Source: Caproicibacterium amylolyticum (GTDB taxonomy: Bacteria > Bacillota > Clostridia > Oscillospirales > Acutalibacteraceae). Taken from it: DNA of 64,000 nt. The DNA lies in the NCBI RefSeq assembly GCF_014467055.1, contig NZ_CP060696.1, positions 2,480,001-2,544,000 on the forward strand, in the 5' to 3' direction. Every line of letters starts with the position of its first letter. Within the stretch, counting starts at the first letter, position 1. The notes under the pieces are model-generated. The model was not told the DNA's origin and searched no databases. It worked only from the letters and a program-made list of their open reading frames with translations. The position numbers and the translations under genes are program-made. Below are positions 48,908-56,310 of this stretch, piece after piece.

Positions 48908-48943
48908 AAGAGCTATGTCCTCCAATTGGAAAACATAGCTCTT
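48908..48943 (-). terminator. Terminator at the right edge of the transfer block
   Basis: Minus strand AAGAGCTATGT, 14-nt loop, ACATAGCTCTT followed by TTTTTATATCC. It would stop transcription coming from the tRNA side. The stretch 48944-49068 has no gene beyond a 15-codon frame. Confidence 0.8.
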
Positions 48944-49068
48944 CCCTCGCTTTTGGTAATGGGATCGCTCTATGAAAATGAGGATATCAAGGATTACCCA
49001 TCATGAGATGACTGATCTCCGCATTCCCCTGATATTTATCAAGTGTCCGGTCGCCGTAGATAAAACGC

Positions 49069-49096
49069 AAGCCACAAGGTTTTGGCCTTGTGGCTT
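49069..49096. terminator. Hairpin just downstream of the tRNA-Ala-like gene
   Basis: AAGCCACAAGG and CCTTGTGGCTT form a perfect 11-bp stem with a 6-nt loop; minus strand continues GCGTTTTATC, plus strand ATTGTTTTTGG. It sits 9 bp after the tRNA CCA end. Confidence 0.75.
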
Positions 49097-49104
49097 ATTG
49101 TTTT

Positions 49105-49180
49105 TGGTGGAGATAAGCGGGATCGAACCGCTGACCTCCTGCATGCCATGCAGGCGCTCTCCCAGTTTAACTATAACCCT
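49105..49180 (-). tRNA. tRNA-Ala(GGC)-like gene with degenerate 5' half
   Basis: A 76-nt cloverleaf on the minus strand ending in an encoded CCA at 49105. The anticodon arm is perfect (CCTGC-ATGGCAT-GCAGG, anticodon GGC) and the T-arm AGCGG-TTCGATC-CCGCT is perfect. The 5' side is damaged: the acceptor stem has mismatches at pairs 1-72 (A-C) and 5-68 (T-T), and the D stem has one mismatch (13-22) and one G-T pair. It is either a decayed tRNA or an attachment-site copy whose 5' half was replaced. Confidence 0.7.
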
Positions 49181-49296
49181 GCGTCGAGAAAACCATTTAT
49201 CTTTTTGCAATAGTCAATTACCCTTGCATATCGGTATAATTTGCATTATACTGATACATAATGATACTAAATAATATCGTAAGATGAGGTGAGTAT

Positions 49297-50469
49297 ATGG
49301 ATGCGGCGCTCTATGCCAAGATACTTTCAGATAAAAGCATTACCGATCTGAAAAAAATAAAATACAAGTTTCCAGATGTCAACATGCAAGAACTCATATC
49401 GCTGTTAAAATCCAGCGTTTATAAAACCATGCCCATCCCTGACTTTTCCGGGAACAATCTTGTCTATATGGAAAATGCGGCACAGGTACGGATGAAGGCA
49501 GTAAAACGCCTCCTCACGCCCCAAAGCTCAAACGAAGTTTTTGGGCTCAAGGCAATGGAGGACGAAATTGCATCTTCGCTTACCATAGAAAGCATTGATT
49601 TCTCACGCGATAGCGTAAGAAAAATACTGCGCGGCTACGCGCCTGCCGACGAGAGTGAGAACCGTATCTTTGGCATGAAAAAGGGCCTTGAGTTTATTTC
49701 TGATCCTGACAACGAGATCACTGAGGATAACATACACACTCTTTATGATATAGCTATCGGCCAATACTTGCCGGAAAACGACAAACTAAAGCCGGGCGTC
49801 TTCTATCGTCACGACAGTGTGTATATCATTGGTCAGGAACTGGAGCATACCGGCCTGCCTTATGAAGAGCTTCCTGAATATATGAGCAAATTCGTAACCT
49901 TCATCAATGCTGAAAGCACGATGAACGACTTGCTCAAGGCGGCGGTTATCCATTTCTATATTGCTTATCTGCATCCGTATTTTGACGGCAACGGTCGCAT
50001 GGCCAGACTTATACATCTATGGTACTTGAAGAGGCAGGGTTACTCATCAACGTTGTTTATCCCGTTCTCCAGCTACATCGAGCGAAGCCGAAAGGGATAT
50101 TACAGTGCCTATTCGCTAGTCGAGAGAAATACGAAGATTAGCGGCGTGATGGATGTAACGCCGTTCTTAGTCTACTTCATTGAAAATGTATACAACAAAC
50201 TCGGCAGTGCGCTGCCGCAGGTCAACACGATGGCGACTTTCAACAAAGCATTGGATGACGGCCAAATCACAGAGAAAGAAAAGGACCTTTGGAACTTTGC
50301 CCTGTCCGCATACGGGAACGGCGAATTTTCGACCAAACAGCTTGAACGGGATTTCGGCAACGCCGCCTATGCCACGATACGCGGTTTCGTGCTAAAATTT
50401 GAGGACCTTGGCCTTTTGTCAGCACAAAAATACGGAAATAAAGTGAAATATTCCGTGCGGGATAAATAA
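49297..50469 (+). CDS. Fic-domain protein (class II type)
   Basis: A 390-residue Fic protein, predicted to transfer AMP or another nucleotide group to target proteins. The active-site motif HPYFDGNGRMAR (about 226) matches HPFx(D/E)GNGRxxR with Phe changed to Tyr. An N-terminal SLTIES fits the inhibitory (S/T)xxxE helix, with Ser in place of the usual Gly/Asn. The C-terminal about 80 residues form a winged-helix-like part (LERDFGNAAYATIRGFVLK). ATG follows GATGAGGTGAGTAT. It lies alone on the plus strand between the two tRNA relics. No separate antitoxin gene was seen. Confidence 0.88.
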   Translation: MDAALYAKILSDKSITDLKKIKYKFPDVNMQELISLLKSSVYKTMPIPDFSGNNLVYMENAAQVRMKAVKRLLTPQSSNEVFGLKAMEDEIASSLTIESIDFSRDSVRKILRGYAPADESENRIFGMKKGLEFISDPDNEITEDNIHTLYDIAIGQYLPENDKLKPGVFYRHDSVYIIGQELEHTGLPYEELPEYMSKFVTFINAESTMNDLLKAAVIHFYIAYLHPYFDGNGRMARLIHLWYLKRQGYSSTLFIPFSSYIERSRKGYYSAYSLVERNTKISGVMDVTPFLVYFIENVYNKLGSALPQVNTMATFNKALDDGQITEKEKDLWNFALSAYGNGEFSTKQLERDFGNAAYATIRGFVLKFEDLGLLSAQKYGNKVKYSVRDK

Positions 50470-50657
50470 TTCAAATCAAAAGGCACGGTCATGGGTGATT
50501 CATCACTCCATTTCCGTGCCTTTTTCCGATTGTAGGCTTTTGGATTTTCTGGCTTGCGGGTAACGGGATTCAGTGCGCCCCAACTTTCTCGCCGTGCTAT
50601 GGCAAGCTCCCGTCGCTTTTTCTTGGACAGTTTCTCATAGGGAATGAATTTTTCCAT
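50367..50657 (-). CDS. Small basic element protein, 3' end overlapping fic
   Basis: A 96-codon frame. The first about 55 residues look genuine: MEKFIPYEKLSKKKRRELA, then SWGALNPVTRKPENPKAYN and RKKARKW, a pattern recurrent near helix-turn-helix genes at ends of clostridial elements. The rest reads antisense through the fic terminator and 3' end and probably is an extension after loss of the native stop. ATG follows a GGAGG-like site (CCAGGAGGTTGACAAG). Function unknown. Confidence 0.5.
   Translation of the reverse strand: MEKFIPYEKLSKKKRRELAIARRESWGALNPVTRKPENPKAYNRKKARKWSDESPMTVPFDLNYLSRTEYFTLFPYFCADKRPRSSNFSTKPRIVA
50479..50523 (+). terminator. Terminator of the fic gene
   Basis: AAAAGGCACGG, long loop, CCGTGCCTTTTT; 10 bp after the fic stop and followed by TCC. 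Confidence 0.75.
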
Positions 50658-50735
50658 CTTGTCAACCTCCTGGCTGAATAAAAACTCAGGCTAAAACAGA
50701 GCCGGTTTCTATTTTAGCCTAAGTTCATCAAAATA

Positions 50736-51314
50736 TCAACGCCGCGCGGTTTCGCCATGATATTCCTCAAAAAAACGATTCAGCAGTTTCTGATGCTTTT
50801 TCGATTTATGTATAATGAGGTAGCCGTCATGGCAGTAAAAATCAATTAACCATACCTTGGCCGTTACAGATTGGTTATAAAGTGAAACGCATCGCAGTTT
50901 TCCCGTAGAGATCCAGCCTTGAAAGGCGCTATCGGAATAGCCGGTCAACTGAGCCATTTTTCTTTTGGTCATGGCATCCGGTGCGGCAAACCACTCATCC
51001 TCCAGCCAGAGGTGGAATTCTTCTACAGGCAGCCTTTGTGCCCCTTTGCCGTGCTGATGCGGAGTGGCAGAAGAAAAGGCTCCGCTGGGAAGCATATACT
51101 TTTCCGGATGCTCTTCCATCTCTTCCAGATAAGAAATGACATCCTTCAGCTTGACCCGAAAGTTGCGCGTCTTCTTGCCGCTGTCTTTGCAGGGGATGTA
51201 GCCATTCTTCAACATATAGCTCGCTTTACGCTTGCTGATATGCAAGATCGTGCGCATTTCGTCCAGAGTCAGGTCTTCAGGATACCGGTCCTTCAAATCG
51301 GCATACTTGCTCAT
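50736..51314 (-). CDS. Helix-turn-helix protein, excisionase-like (second of pair)
   Basis: A 192-residue protein with two MerR/excisionase-like HTH parts: DLTLDEMRTILHISKRKAS then YMLKNGYIPCKDSGKKTRN, and MTKRKMAQLTGYSDSAFQG with WISTGKLRCVSLYN. ATG 51314 overlaps the stop of the upstream HTH gene (ATGA) and follows CGAGGTTCCCAAAA. Pairs of such proteins near the attachment site may control excision. No catalytic recombinase residues are present, so it is not itself the integrase. Confidence 0.7.
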   Translation of the reverse strand: MSKYADLKDRYPEDLTLDEMRTILHISKRKASYMLKNGYIPCKDSGKKTRNFRVKLKDVISYLEEMEEHPEKYMLPSGAFSSATPHQHGKGAQRLPVEEFHLWLEDEWFAAPDAMTKRKMAQLTGYSDSAFQGWISTGKLRCVSLYNQSVTAKVWLIDFYCHDGYLIIHKSKKHQKLLNRFFEEYHGETARR

Positions 51315-51769
51315 TTTTGGGAACCTCGTTCGGACTTCTGCTTTTTGCACTGATATAGCACCACGCCCTTGTAACGGTCATTACCTGAGGAAACATAGGA
51401 TTCCAACATCTTCTCCCGGCACATGGGCGCCAGCAGCACCTTTCGGCAGTATTGGTTGGATATCCCCAGTATACTCGAAATCTCAGAAGCAGTTCGCGGC
51501 TTGGCGCAGTACTTTTGGATTTCCTTGCGCTGGTCGGTGGGCGAGATGCATTCGGTGTAGCCGCTGGCGAGAACAAAGTCAATCACGTCCTGCTTGGCCA
51601 CATGATATTTGTTGGTCACAAGATAACAGGAGATCAGGTTGCCCTTCAGCATGTGGTAAACGGTGTTGATACCGAGGCGGAGCATTTTGGATACGTCCTC
51701 GGGAAATACGCAGTCGGGATATTTTTTGAACTGCCGCTCCAGCTTTTTACGGAGTTGTTCCTGTGTCAT
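51311..51769 (-). CDS. Helix-turn-helix protein, excisionase-like (first of pair)
   Basis: A 152-residue DNA-binding protein. Two HTH segments: VFPEDVSKMLRLGINTVYH with MLKGNLISCYLVTNKYHV, an excisionase-type layout, and TASEISSILGISNQYCRKV. ATG follows GGAAGGAAGAATTTAA. Forms an operon with the next HTH gene (4-bp overlap). The about 330 bp upstream is non-coding and holds arm-site-like repeats and the tRNA-Ser fragment, which fits a role in recombination directionality or its control. Confidence 0.7.
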   Translation of the reverse strand: MTQEQLRKKLERQFKKYPDCVFPEDVSKMLRLGINTVYHMLKGNLISCYLVTNKYHVAKQDVIDFVLASGYTECISPTDQRKEIQKYCAKPRTASEISSILGISNQYCRKVLLAPMCREKMLESYVSSGNDRYKGVVLYQCKKQKSERGSQK

Positions 51770-51838
51770 TTAAATTCTTCCTTTCCGTTGTTTGCCGACG
51801 GCAGAAAGGAGAATCATTCTAAAATCAGGGTCTTGCTT

Positions 51839-51915
51839 CTTGCAATTTTACAAGGTCGGTTCTTGAAAGGCGCATGGCGTCAGGGAATTTCATCTTGCAG
51901 TTTTCTTGCACTTTT
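51839..51915 (+). repeat. Three direct CTTGCANTTTT repeats near the element end
   Basis: Copies at 51839-51849 (CTTGCAATTTT), 51894-51904 (CTTGCAGTTTT) and 51905-51915 (CTTGCACTTTT), the last two in tandem. They lie 180-260 bp inside the tRNA-Ser attachment copy. Such short direct repeats flanking a core site are typical arm-type binding sites of tyrosine integrases. The rest of 51770-52097 has no gene. Confidence 0.55.
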
Positions 51916-52097
51916 GCAGAAAATAAGCAAAACAGCGGCATTTTTGTCTGAAATCCGGTTGATAAACCAGAGCGCTTATGAGTCCTTATTTTATCAGGGT
52001 TTGCTGGCTCAAAGTCTTGGAAACACTAGGTTTCACGGCGGTTTTTCCCGTGATGAACCGTGATGTTCTGTGAGATACCGTGCCGTTTCCCCAACGG

Positions 52098-52153
52098 CTC
52101 GAAATCAGGTAGGCCGCAAGGTCTCGTGGGTTCGAATCCCACCGCTTCCGCCA
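52098..52153 (+). tRNA. 3' half of tRNA-Ser(CGA), probable attachment-site copy
   Basis: From the anticodon loop CTCGAAA the sequence follows a class II tRNA-Ser: 3' anticodon strand TCAGG, a variable arm with GGCC-gcaa-GGTC, T-arm GTGGG-TTCGAAT-CCCAC, acceptor strand CGCTTCC, G and encoded CCA ending at 52153. The 5' half is absent: the preceding bases (CCCAACGG) do not pair with TCAGG. A crossover in the anticodon loop is a classical integration point, so this is the distal copy of an att site; the intact tRNA should lie to the left. Confidence 0.8.
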
Positions 52154-52190
52154 AAACCCGCATGAACATTGCGTTTGTGTGGGTTTTTTT
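52154..52190 (+). terminator. tRNA terminator retained after the attachment copy
   Basis: AAACCCGCA, loop, TGTGGGTTTTTTT directly after the CCA. It probably terminated the original tRNA-Ser gene. From here to about 52.34 kb I see no gene. Confidence 0.75.
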
Positions 52191-52349
52191 ACCTTTTTGA
52201 ATGTAAAATTTTCCTTTTTTAGAATTAGCTGTTAATTTGCAGCCTTTTATGAAATTTACGATTGCCGAAAGCCTTGCGGCAAAGCGGCTGAGCGGCTCTT
52301 TTGCAAGAAAATCGGCAAGATAAAAAACGGTTCTGAATATTTGGTATTT

Positions 52350-52508
52350 TGTGGACCACGTTTTTTCCGAAACAATTTTCAAAGGCCGGATTTCCATTGA
52401 CAACCTGAAAGATATGCACCGCTACCTCAATGCTGGCGAAACTTTGCTGCGCTCGCTCACAGATTCGGCGCTTGTCAATTTGTTCACAAACAGAAATCGT
52501 GACTGATT
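52350..52508 (+). pseudogene. Unrecognised gene remnant
   Basis: A short plus-strand frame reads VDHVFSETIFKGRISIDNL, then DMHRYLNAGETLLRSLTD, ending at TGA 52508. Composition is protein-like, but there is no ribosome site and the frame opens just after a stop. Probably the end of a truncated gene near the element boundary. Confidence 0.3.
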
Positions 52509-52594
52509 TTTCTCAAATTGCCGCCTATGGCGTCATGACAACGCCGGCCCTTGTGGTTGACGGTAAAGTGGTTTCTTATAGCGAGGTGTGCTGA
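52499..52594 (+). pseudogene. Thioredoxin-like small redox protein, C-terminal fragment
   Basis: The last 31 codons of a thioredoxin-like redox protein are visible: IAAYGVMTTPALVVDGKVV, with the conserved cis-Pro in TTPALVVDG. The N-terminal half with the CxxC site is missing. The fold assignment is confident for this short stretch; the gene is broken. Confidence 0.6.
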
Positions 52595-52637
52595 AAACAG
52601 AAGAAGTCATTGAGCAAACAACACAATTTATAACGAT

Positions 52638-52678
52638 AATAAAAGGATTTGAACCATCACGGTTTGAGTCCTTTTATT
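52638..52678 (+). terminator. Hairpin ahead of the Nudix gene
   Basis: AATAAAAGGA (52638-52647) pairs with TCCTTTTATT (52669-52678), extended by an inner AACC/GGTT stem. It lies just upstream of a TGGTATACT promoter-like box (TATACT at 52695-52700). Confidence 0.5.
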
Positions 52679-52749
52679 ATTTTACTTTTTATGGTATACT
52701 CAGGGCGCATTATATAGAATTGGCAGTCAAAATTGGGGAGAAAAGTCAA

Positions 52750-53229
52750 ATGGATATTACTTTTAAGACACCTGAGGGCGTGTTTAATTACCGGGTTTGT
52801 GCAATTATTATCAGTAATGAAAGGCTTCTTGTAATGAAGGATGAGAGAAGCCCATATTATTACTTGCCCGGTGGAAGAGTCACTCTACATGAAACCGCCG
52901 AGAAAGCAGTGCTGCGTGAAATCAAAGAGGAATTAGAGATCAATGCTAAAATCGTCAGGCCGTTATGGCTCAATCAAAGCTTTTTTACAGAAGATGTTAA
53001 CCATGAAAAATATCACGAACTGTGTCTATATTTTTTGATTGATGTTTCTGCCACAGACCTGCTGAGTCGAGGAAATAACTTCGTATTGACTGAAAACGGC
53101 AGGCATCATCATATTTTTTCATGGATGCCGTTTTGTGAATTGAATAAAAACTATTTTTATCCCGGGTTCATTAAAAAGCGTATTTTTAATTTACCTGTCA
53201 ATTTGGAAATCAATACTGAATTTGAGTAA
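52750..53229 (+). CDS. Nudix hydrolase
   Basis: A 159-residue Nudix enzyme, which hydrolyses a nucleoside diphosphate linked to another group. Nudix box: LPGGRVTLHETAEKAVLREI followed by KEELEI, matching Gx5Ex7REUxEExGU except that the final Gly is Glu. Preceding strand VCAIIISNERLLVMKDERS is typical. ATG 52750 follows TTGGGGAGAAAAGTCAA; the frame upstream runs through a hairpin and is not used. Single gene with its own extended -10 promoter (TGGTATACT). Substrate unknown. Confidence 0.87.
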   Translation: MDITFKTPEGVFNYRVCAIIISNERLLVMKDERSPYYYLPGGRVTLHETAEKAVLREIKEELEINAKIVRPLWLNQSFFTEDVNHEKYHELCLYFLIDVSATDLLSRGNNFVLTENGRHHHIFSWMPFCELNKNYFYPGFIKKRIFNLPVNLEINTEFE

Positions 53230-53428
53230 TAAGCATAGTCAGGACCTGCATCTAAAAGGATTTGAGTCATTTCCTTATGGTATACTCAGTTCAAATTATT
53301 TATATGAACTGTACTTATGAGTTCAACGCACAGACAATAAGGAATGTCTGTTGCTGGACTGCTACCCAATTTTCAAACATGGCAAAGATGTGTTAAAAAC
53401 AACATTCAATAAAAGGAGTGGAAACAGA

Positions 53429-54358
53429 GTGAAATTATCAAAATCAGATTTTGACCTTACGAAAAACTGGATATACCGAAATGCCCGCCATTTGGATTTC
53501 GTCAGATGGCAGTATCACTTTGAAAACGGCTGCAAAACAGATGTATTAGATGCTTTATTAGCATATCAGAATCCTGATGGTGGTTTCGGGCACGCGCTGG
53601 AAGCGGACTCTTGGAATCCCAATTCCACTCCAATTCAGACTGCAACAGCGGTCCAAATTCTTAAAGAAATCAATTTTGCAGACCAGAAGAGTCCTTTGAT
53701 TCAGGGAATCGTGAGATATTTAGGAAGCAAGTCAGATTTCGAGGGTAATCGATGGAAAAATACAGTCGAATCCAACAATCATTATCCCCACGCTCCGTGG
53801 TGGCATACCAATTCTGACCAGCCAACCCGCAGTCAATATAATCCCACTGCCATTTTAGGCGGGTTCCTTCTGCAATTTTCTGAAAAAGATAGTACGATTT
53901 ATAAGGACGCATTAGAAATTATACATCATTTAACTGATTCATTCCTGAAAGACCCGCAGATTGAAATGCATCCGCTTCTATGTGTATCAGACATGCTCTC
54001 GTACATTCATGAAGCAAATTTGCAAAACCAGTTTAGCTATACAGATTTGTGTTTGGCATTACATAAGCAAGTGCAGGCGTTAATCAAACAGGACGCGAAC
54101 AACTGGAGCGAATATGCATTTCGGCCTTCGCGGTATATTCAATCACCGGATAACGTTTTATATGAGGAAAACAAAGAAATCCTGAATAAGGAATTGGATT
54201 ATGTGTTAAAATCCAGAAATGCAGAAGGTGTTTGGGATATCACATGGAGTTGGGAAAACTATGAAAAAGAATTTGCAGTCAGTGAAAATTGGTGGAAAGC
54301 CGATGTTGCAATAAAAAACATGCTTTTGCTTCAGGCTTTTGGAAGAATAGAAGATTAA
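53429..54358 (+). CDS. Terpenoid-cyclase/prenyltransferase-fold protein
   Basis: A 309-residue protein with an alpha/alpha-toroid look. LDALLAYQNPDGGFGHALE near residue 45 is a QW-type repeat as in squalene cyclases; SPIQT-like STPIQTATAVQILKEI and VLKSRNAEGVWDITWSW (about 280) give further repeats. It lacks the DxDD motif of squalene-hopene cyclase, so it is probably not a cyclase itself. GTG 53429 follows AAAAGGAGTGGAAACAGA; promoter-like TGGTATACT lies at about 53279. Function unknown. Confidence 0.65.
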   Translation: MKLSKSDFDLTKNWIYRNARHLDFVRWQYHFENGCKTDVLDALLAYQNPDGGFGHALEADSWNPNSTPIQTATAVQILKEINFADQKSPLIQGIVRYLGSKSDFEGNRWKNTVESNNHYPHAPWWHTNSDQPTRSQYNPTAILGGFLLQFSEKDSTIYKDALEIIHHLTDSFLKDPQIEMHPLLCVSDMLSYIHEANLQNQFSYTDLCLALHKQVQALIKQDANNWSEYAFRPSRYIQSPDNVLYEENKEILNKELDYVLKSRNAEGVWDITWSWENYEKEFAVSENWWKADVAIKNMLLLQAFGRIED

Positions 54359-54530
54359 ATCAGCACTCAGGCACACTTTTCCTAATCCCTCAACTGTGTA
54401 AAGGCCGGTTCATAATGATTTCCCAGAAGATTTCTCCTGACCGTTAAATTTCAATTTTTCAGATAGATTCATTTTGGGCGGTGCGCATAATCAGATTCCG
54501 CATTTAAATTGAGTAAGTGAACAAAAAGGA

Positions 54531-54571
54531 AGAGAACCGAGAAGCCAGTACTGACTTTCCGGTTCTCTTTT
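54531..54571 (+). terminator. Terminator in the 285-bp gap before the radical SAM gene
   Basis: AGAGAACCG...CGGTTCTCT stem followed by TTTATTC, about 170 bp after the preceding stop. The rest of the gap shows nothing clear. Confidence 0.7.
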
Positions 54572-54643
54572 ATTCGCTATACAATCTTGATATGCCGTGC
54601 TATAATTTACCTGTCTTTTAACACCTTATATGAGAGGATTTTT

Positions 54644-55513
54644 ATGCATTACAAAAACGCAAAGGGGATTCTTTCCGCAGAAAATGGGATAAACCTTTAC
54701 CGCGGCTGTACCCACGGCTGCATTTACTGCGATGCCCGCAGCAAATGTTACCAGATGGAGCATGCTTTTGAAGACATTGAAGTCAAACAGAACGCACCCC
54801 AGCTGCTGGAGAATTCCCTGCGCCGCAAGCGCAGCCGCTGCATGATTGGAACCGGCGCCATGTGCGACCCGTACCTGCCGCTGGAAAAAGCGGAGCAGCT
54901 GACCCGCCGCTGTCTGGAACTGATTGACCGTTACGGATGCGGTGTCACCATACAGACAAAGTCAGATCTGGTTCTGCGCGACCTTGACCTTCTCAAAAGC
55001 ATTCAGGCAAAAACAAAGTGCGTCGTACAGATGACCCTGACTACTTTCGACGAAAAACTGTGCCGCACCGTTGAACCAAATGTCTGCACCACCCACCGCC
55101 GATATGAAGTGCTGAAAATTTTACAGGCAGAGGGCATCCCCACCGTAGTCTGGCTCTGCCCGATTCTGCCGTTCCTCAACGATACCGAAGAAAACCTGCG
55201 CGGCATTCTGCAGTACTGCTTTGACGCAGGTGTACAGGGAATTTTGTGCTTTGGCATGGGTGTTACCCTGCGTGAAGGTGACCGAGAATATTTTTACGCA
55301 AAGCTGGATGAACATTTTCCCGGCATGAAACAGCGCTACATTTCCGCTTTTGGAAACCAGTATGAATGCAGCAGTCCAAACAATCACCCCCTCATGCAGA
55401 TTTTTCACACCGAGTGCCACAGCCACAACATTCTGCACACGCCGGAAGCTGTATTTGCTTACCTCCATCAGTTTGAGGACAAACAGACTGCAGAACAGCT
55501 GTCTTTCTTTTAA
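54644..55513 (+). CDS. SPL-family radical SAM protein
   Basis: A 289-residue radical SAM enzyme related to spore-photoproduct-lyase-like proteins. The iron-sulphur motif is NLYRGCTHGCIYCDARSKC (CxxxCxxC) near residue 20, followed by MIGTGAMCDPYLPLEKAEQ, VTIQTKSDLVLRDLDLL and VVWLCPILPFLNDTEENL. ATG 54644 follows GAGAGGATTTTT. The family is used for repair or modification reactions; the substrate here is unknown. It ends in a 4-bp convergent overlap with the TetR gene. Confidence 0.87.
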   Translation: MHYKNAKGILSAENGINLYRGCTHGCIYCDARSKCYQMEHAFEDIEVKQNAPQLLENSLRRKRSRCMIGTGAMCDPYLPLEKAEQLTRRCLELIDRYGCGVTIQTKSDLVLRDLDLLKSIQAKTKCVVQMTLTTFDEKLCRTVEPNVCTTHRRYEVLKILQAEGIPTVVWLCPILPFLNDTEENLRGILQYCFDAGVQGILCFGMGVTLREGDREYFYAKLDEHFPGMKQRYISAFGNQYECSSPNNHPLMQIFHTECHSHNILHTPEAVFAYLHQFEDKQTAEQLSFF

Positions 55514-56154
55514 TTGCCGCCTTGGCTGTGCAGTCCGCCGCTGACCGCATAATGCTCCGCAAACGCACGAATCTGCTGCCGCAGCCTTTGGACTGCGGCT
55601 TCTCTGTCCCCTGCCGCATCAAAAATTGACATCAGCATAAAAATTGGGGAATACAGTTCAAATGCCATCTGCTCCGGATCTGCGGGATAAAAGTACCCCT
55701 GCCGCGTCATTTCCGCAAAAAGCTGTGTCATATAGTCAATCACGCCCTGCCCAAGGAACTCCTGATACAGCTGCGCCATCTCAGGGCTGCAAAACTGCTC
55801 CAAAATCAGCATCCGGCGAAAGCAGGAAGCGTACTCGTCACATGTCCAGTACAAAAACAGCGCTTCCCCGTAGTGCTCAATCGTTTCGACTGCAGCAGAG
55901 CCAAAGGCACGTGCGGACTCTACAATGTCACCGTGCGGCACACTCAGCTTCTCCATTTCCACCCGATTTTCCTCATTCATCTGCTTCACGATGCTGTCAA
56001 ATATATCCTGCTTGCTTTTATAATGCTTGTAAAGTGAGCTTTGGCGGATGTGCAGCTTTTCGGCAATATCGCGTACAGTTACCCCCTCATACCCACGACA
56101 GGCAAAAAGTTTTAATGCTTCTATTAAAATTTCTTCTTTTGTATTTCGTTTCAT
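55510..56154 (-). CDS. TetR/AcrR-family regulator
   Basis: A 214-residue repressor. N-terminal HTH: KEEILIEALKLFACRGYEG, then VTVRDIAEKLHIRQSSLYK and HYKSKQDIFDSIV, standard for TetR proteins. The C-terminal domain is helical, with no recognisable ligand motif. It is monocistronic; the target genes are unknown. A 155-bp region between its start and the cohesin gene's end holds that gene's terminator and probably the TetR promoter. Confidence 0.88.
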   Translation of the reverse strand: MKRNTKEEILIEALKLFACRGYEGVTVRDIAEKLHIRQSSLYKHYKSKQDIFDSIVKQMNEENRVEMEKLSVPHGDIVESARAFGSAAVETIEHYGEALFLYWTCDEYASCFRRMLILEQFCSPEMAQLYQEFLGQGVIDYMTQLFAEMTRQGYFYPADPEQMAFELYSPIFMLMSIFDAAGDREAAVQRLRQQIRAFAEHYAVSGGLHSQGGN

Positions 56155-56259
56155 TCTGTTTTCCCACTTTGCATAAGCATTCGTCGGGCCGATACCTCAA
56201 TGATTAAAGCTATCATTTGTTCACTTTCTATTGTAACCGTCTTTTCCCCGCCATGCAAG

Positions 56260-56308
56260 AAAAACCGCAAAGAGCGGTGTGCGCCTACACATTACTCTTG
56301 CGGTTTTT
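56260..56308 (-). terminator. Terminator of the cohesin-type gene
   Basis: Minus strand AAAAACCGCAAGAG, loop, CTCTTTGCGGTTTTT; long stem with terminal T-run, ending 3 bp from the gene's stop. Confidence 0.85.
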
Positions 56309-56310
56309 CT

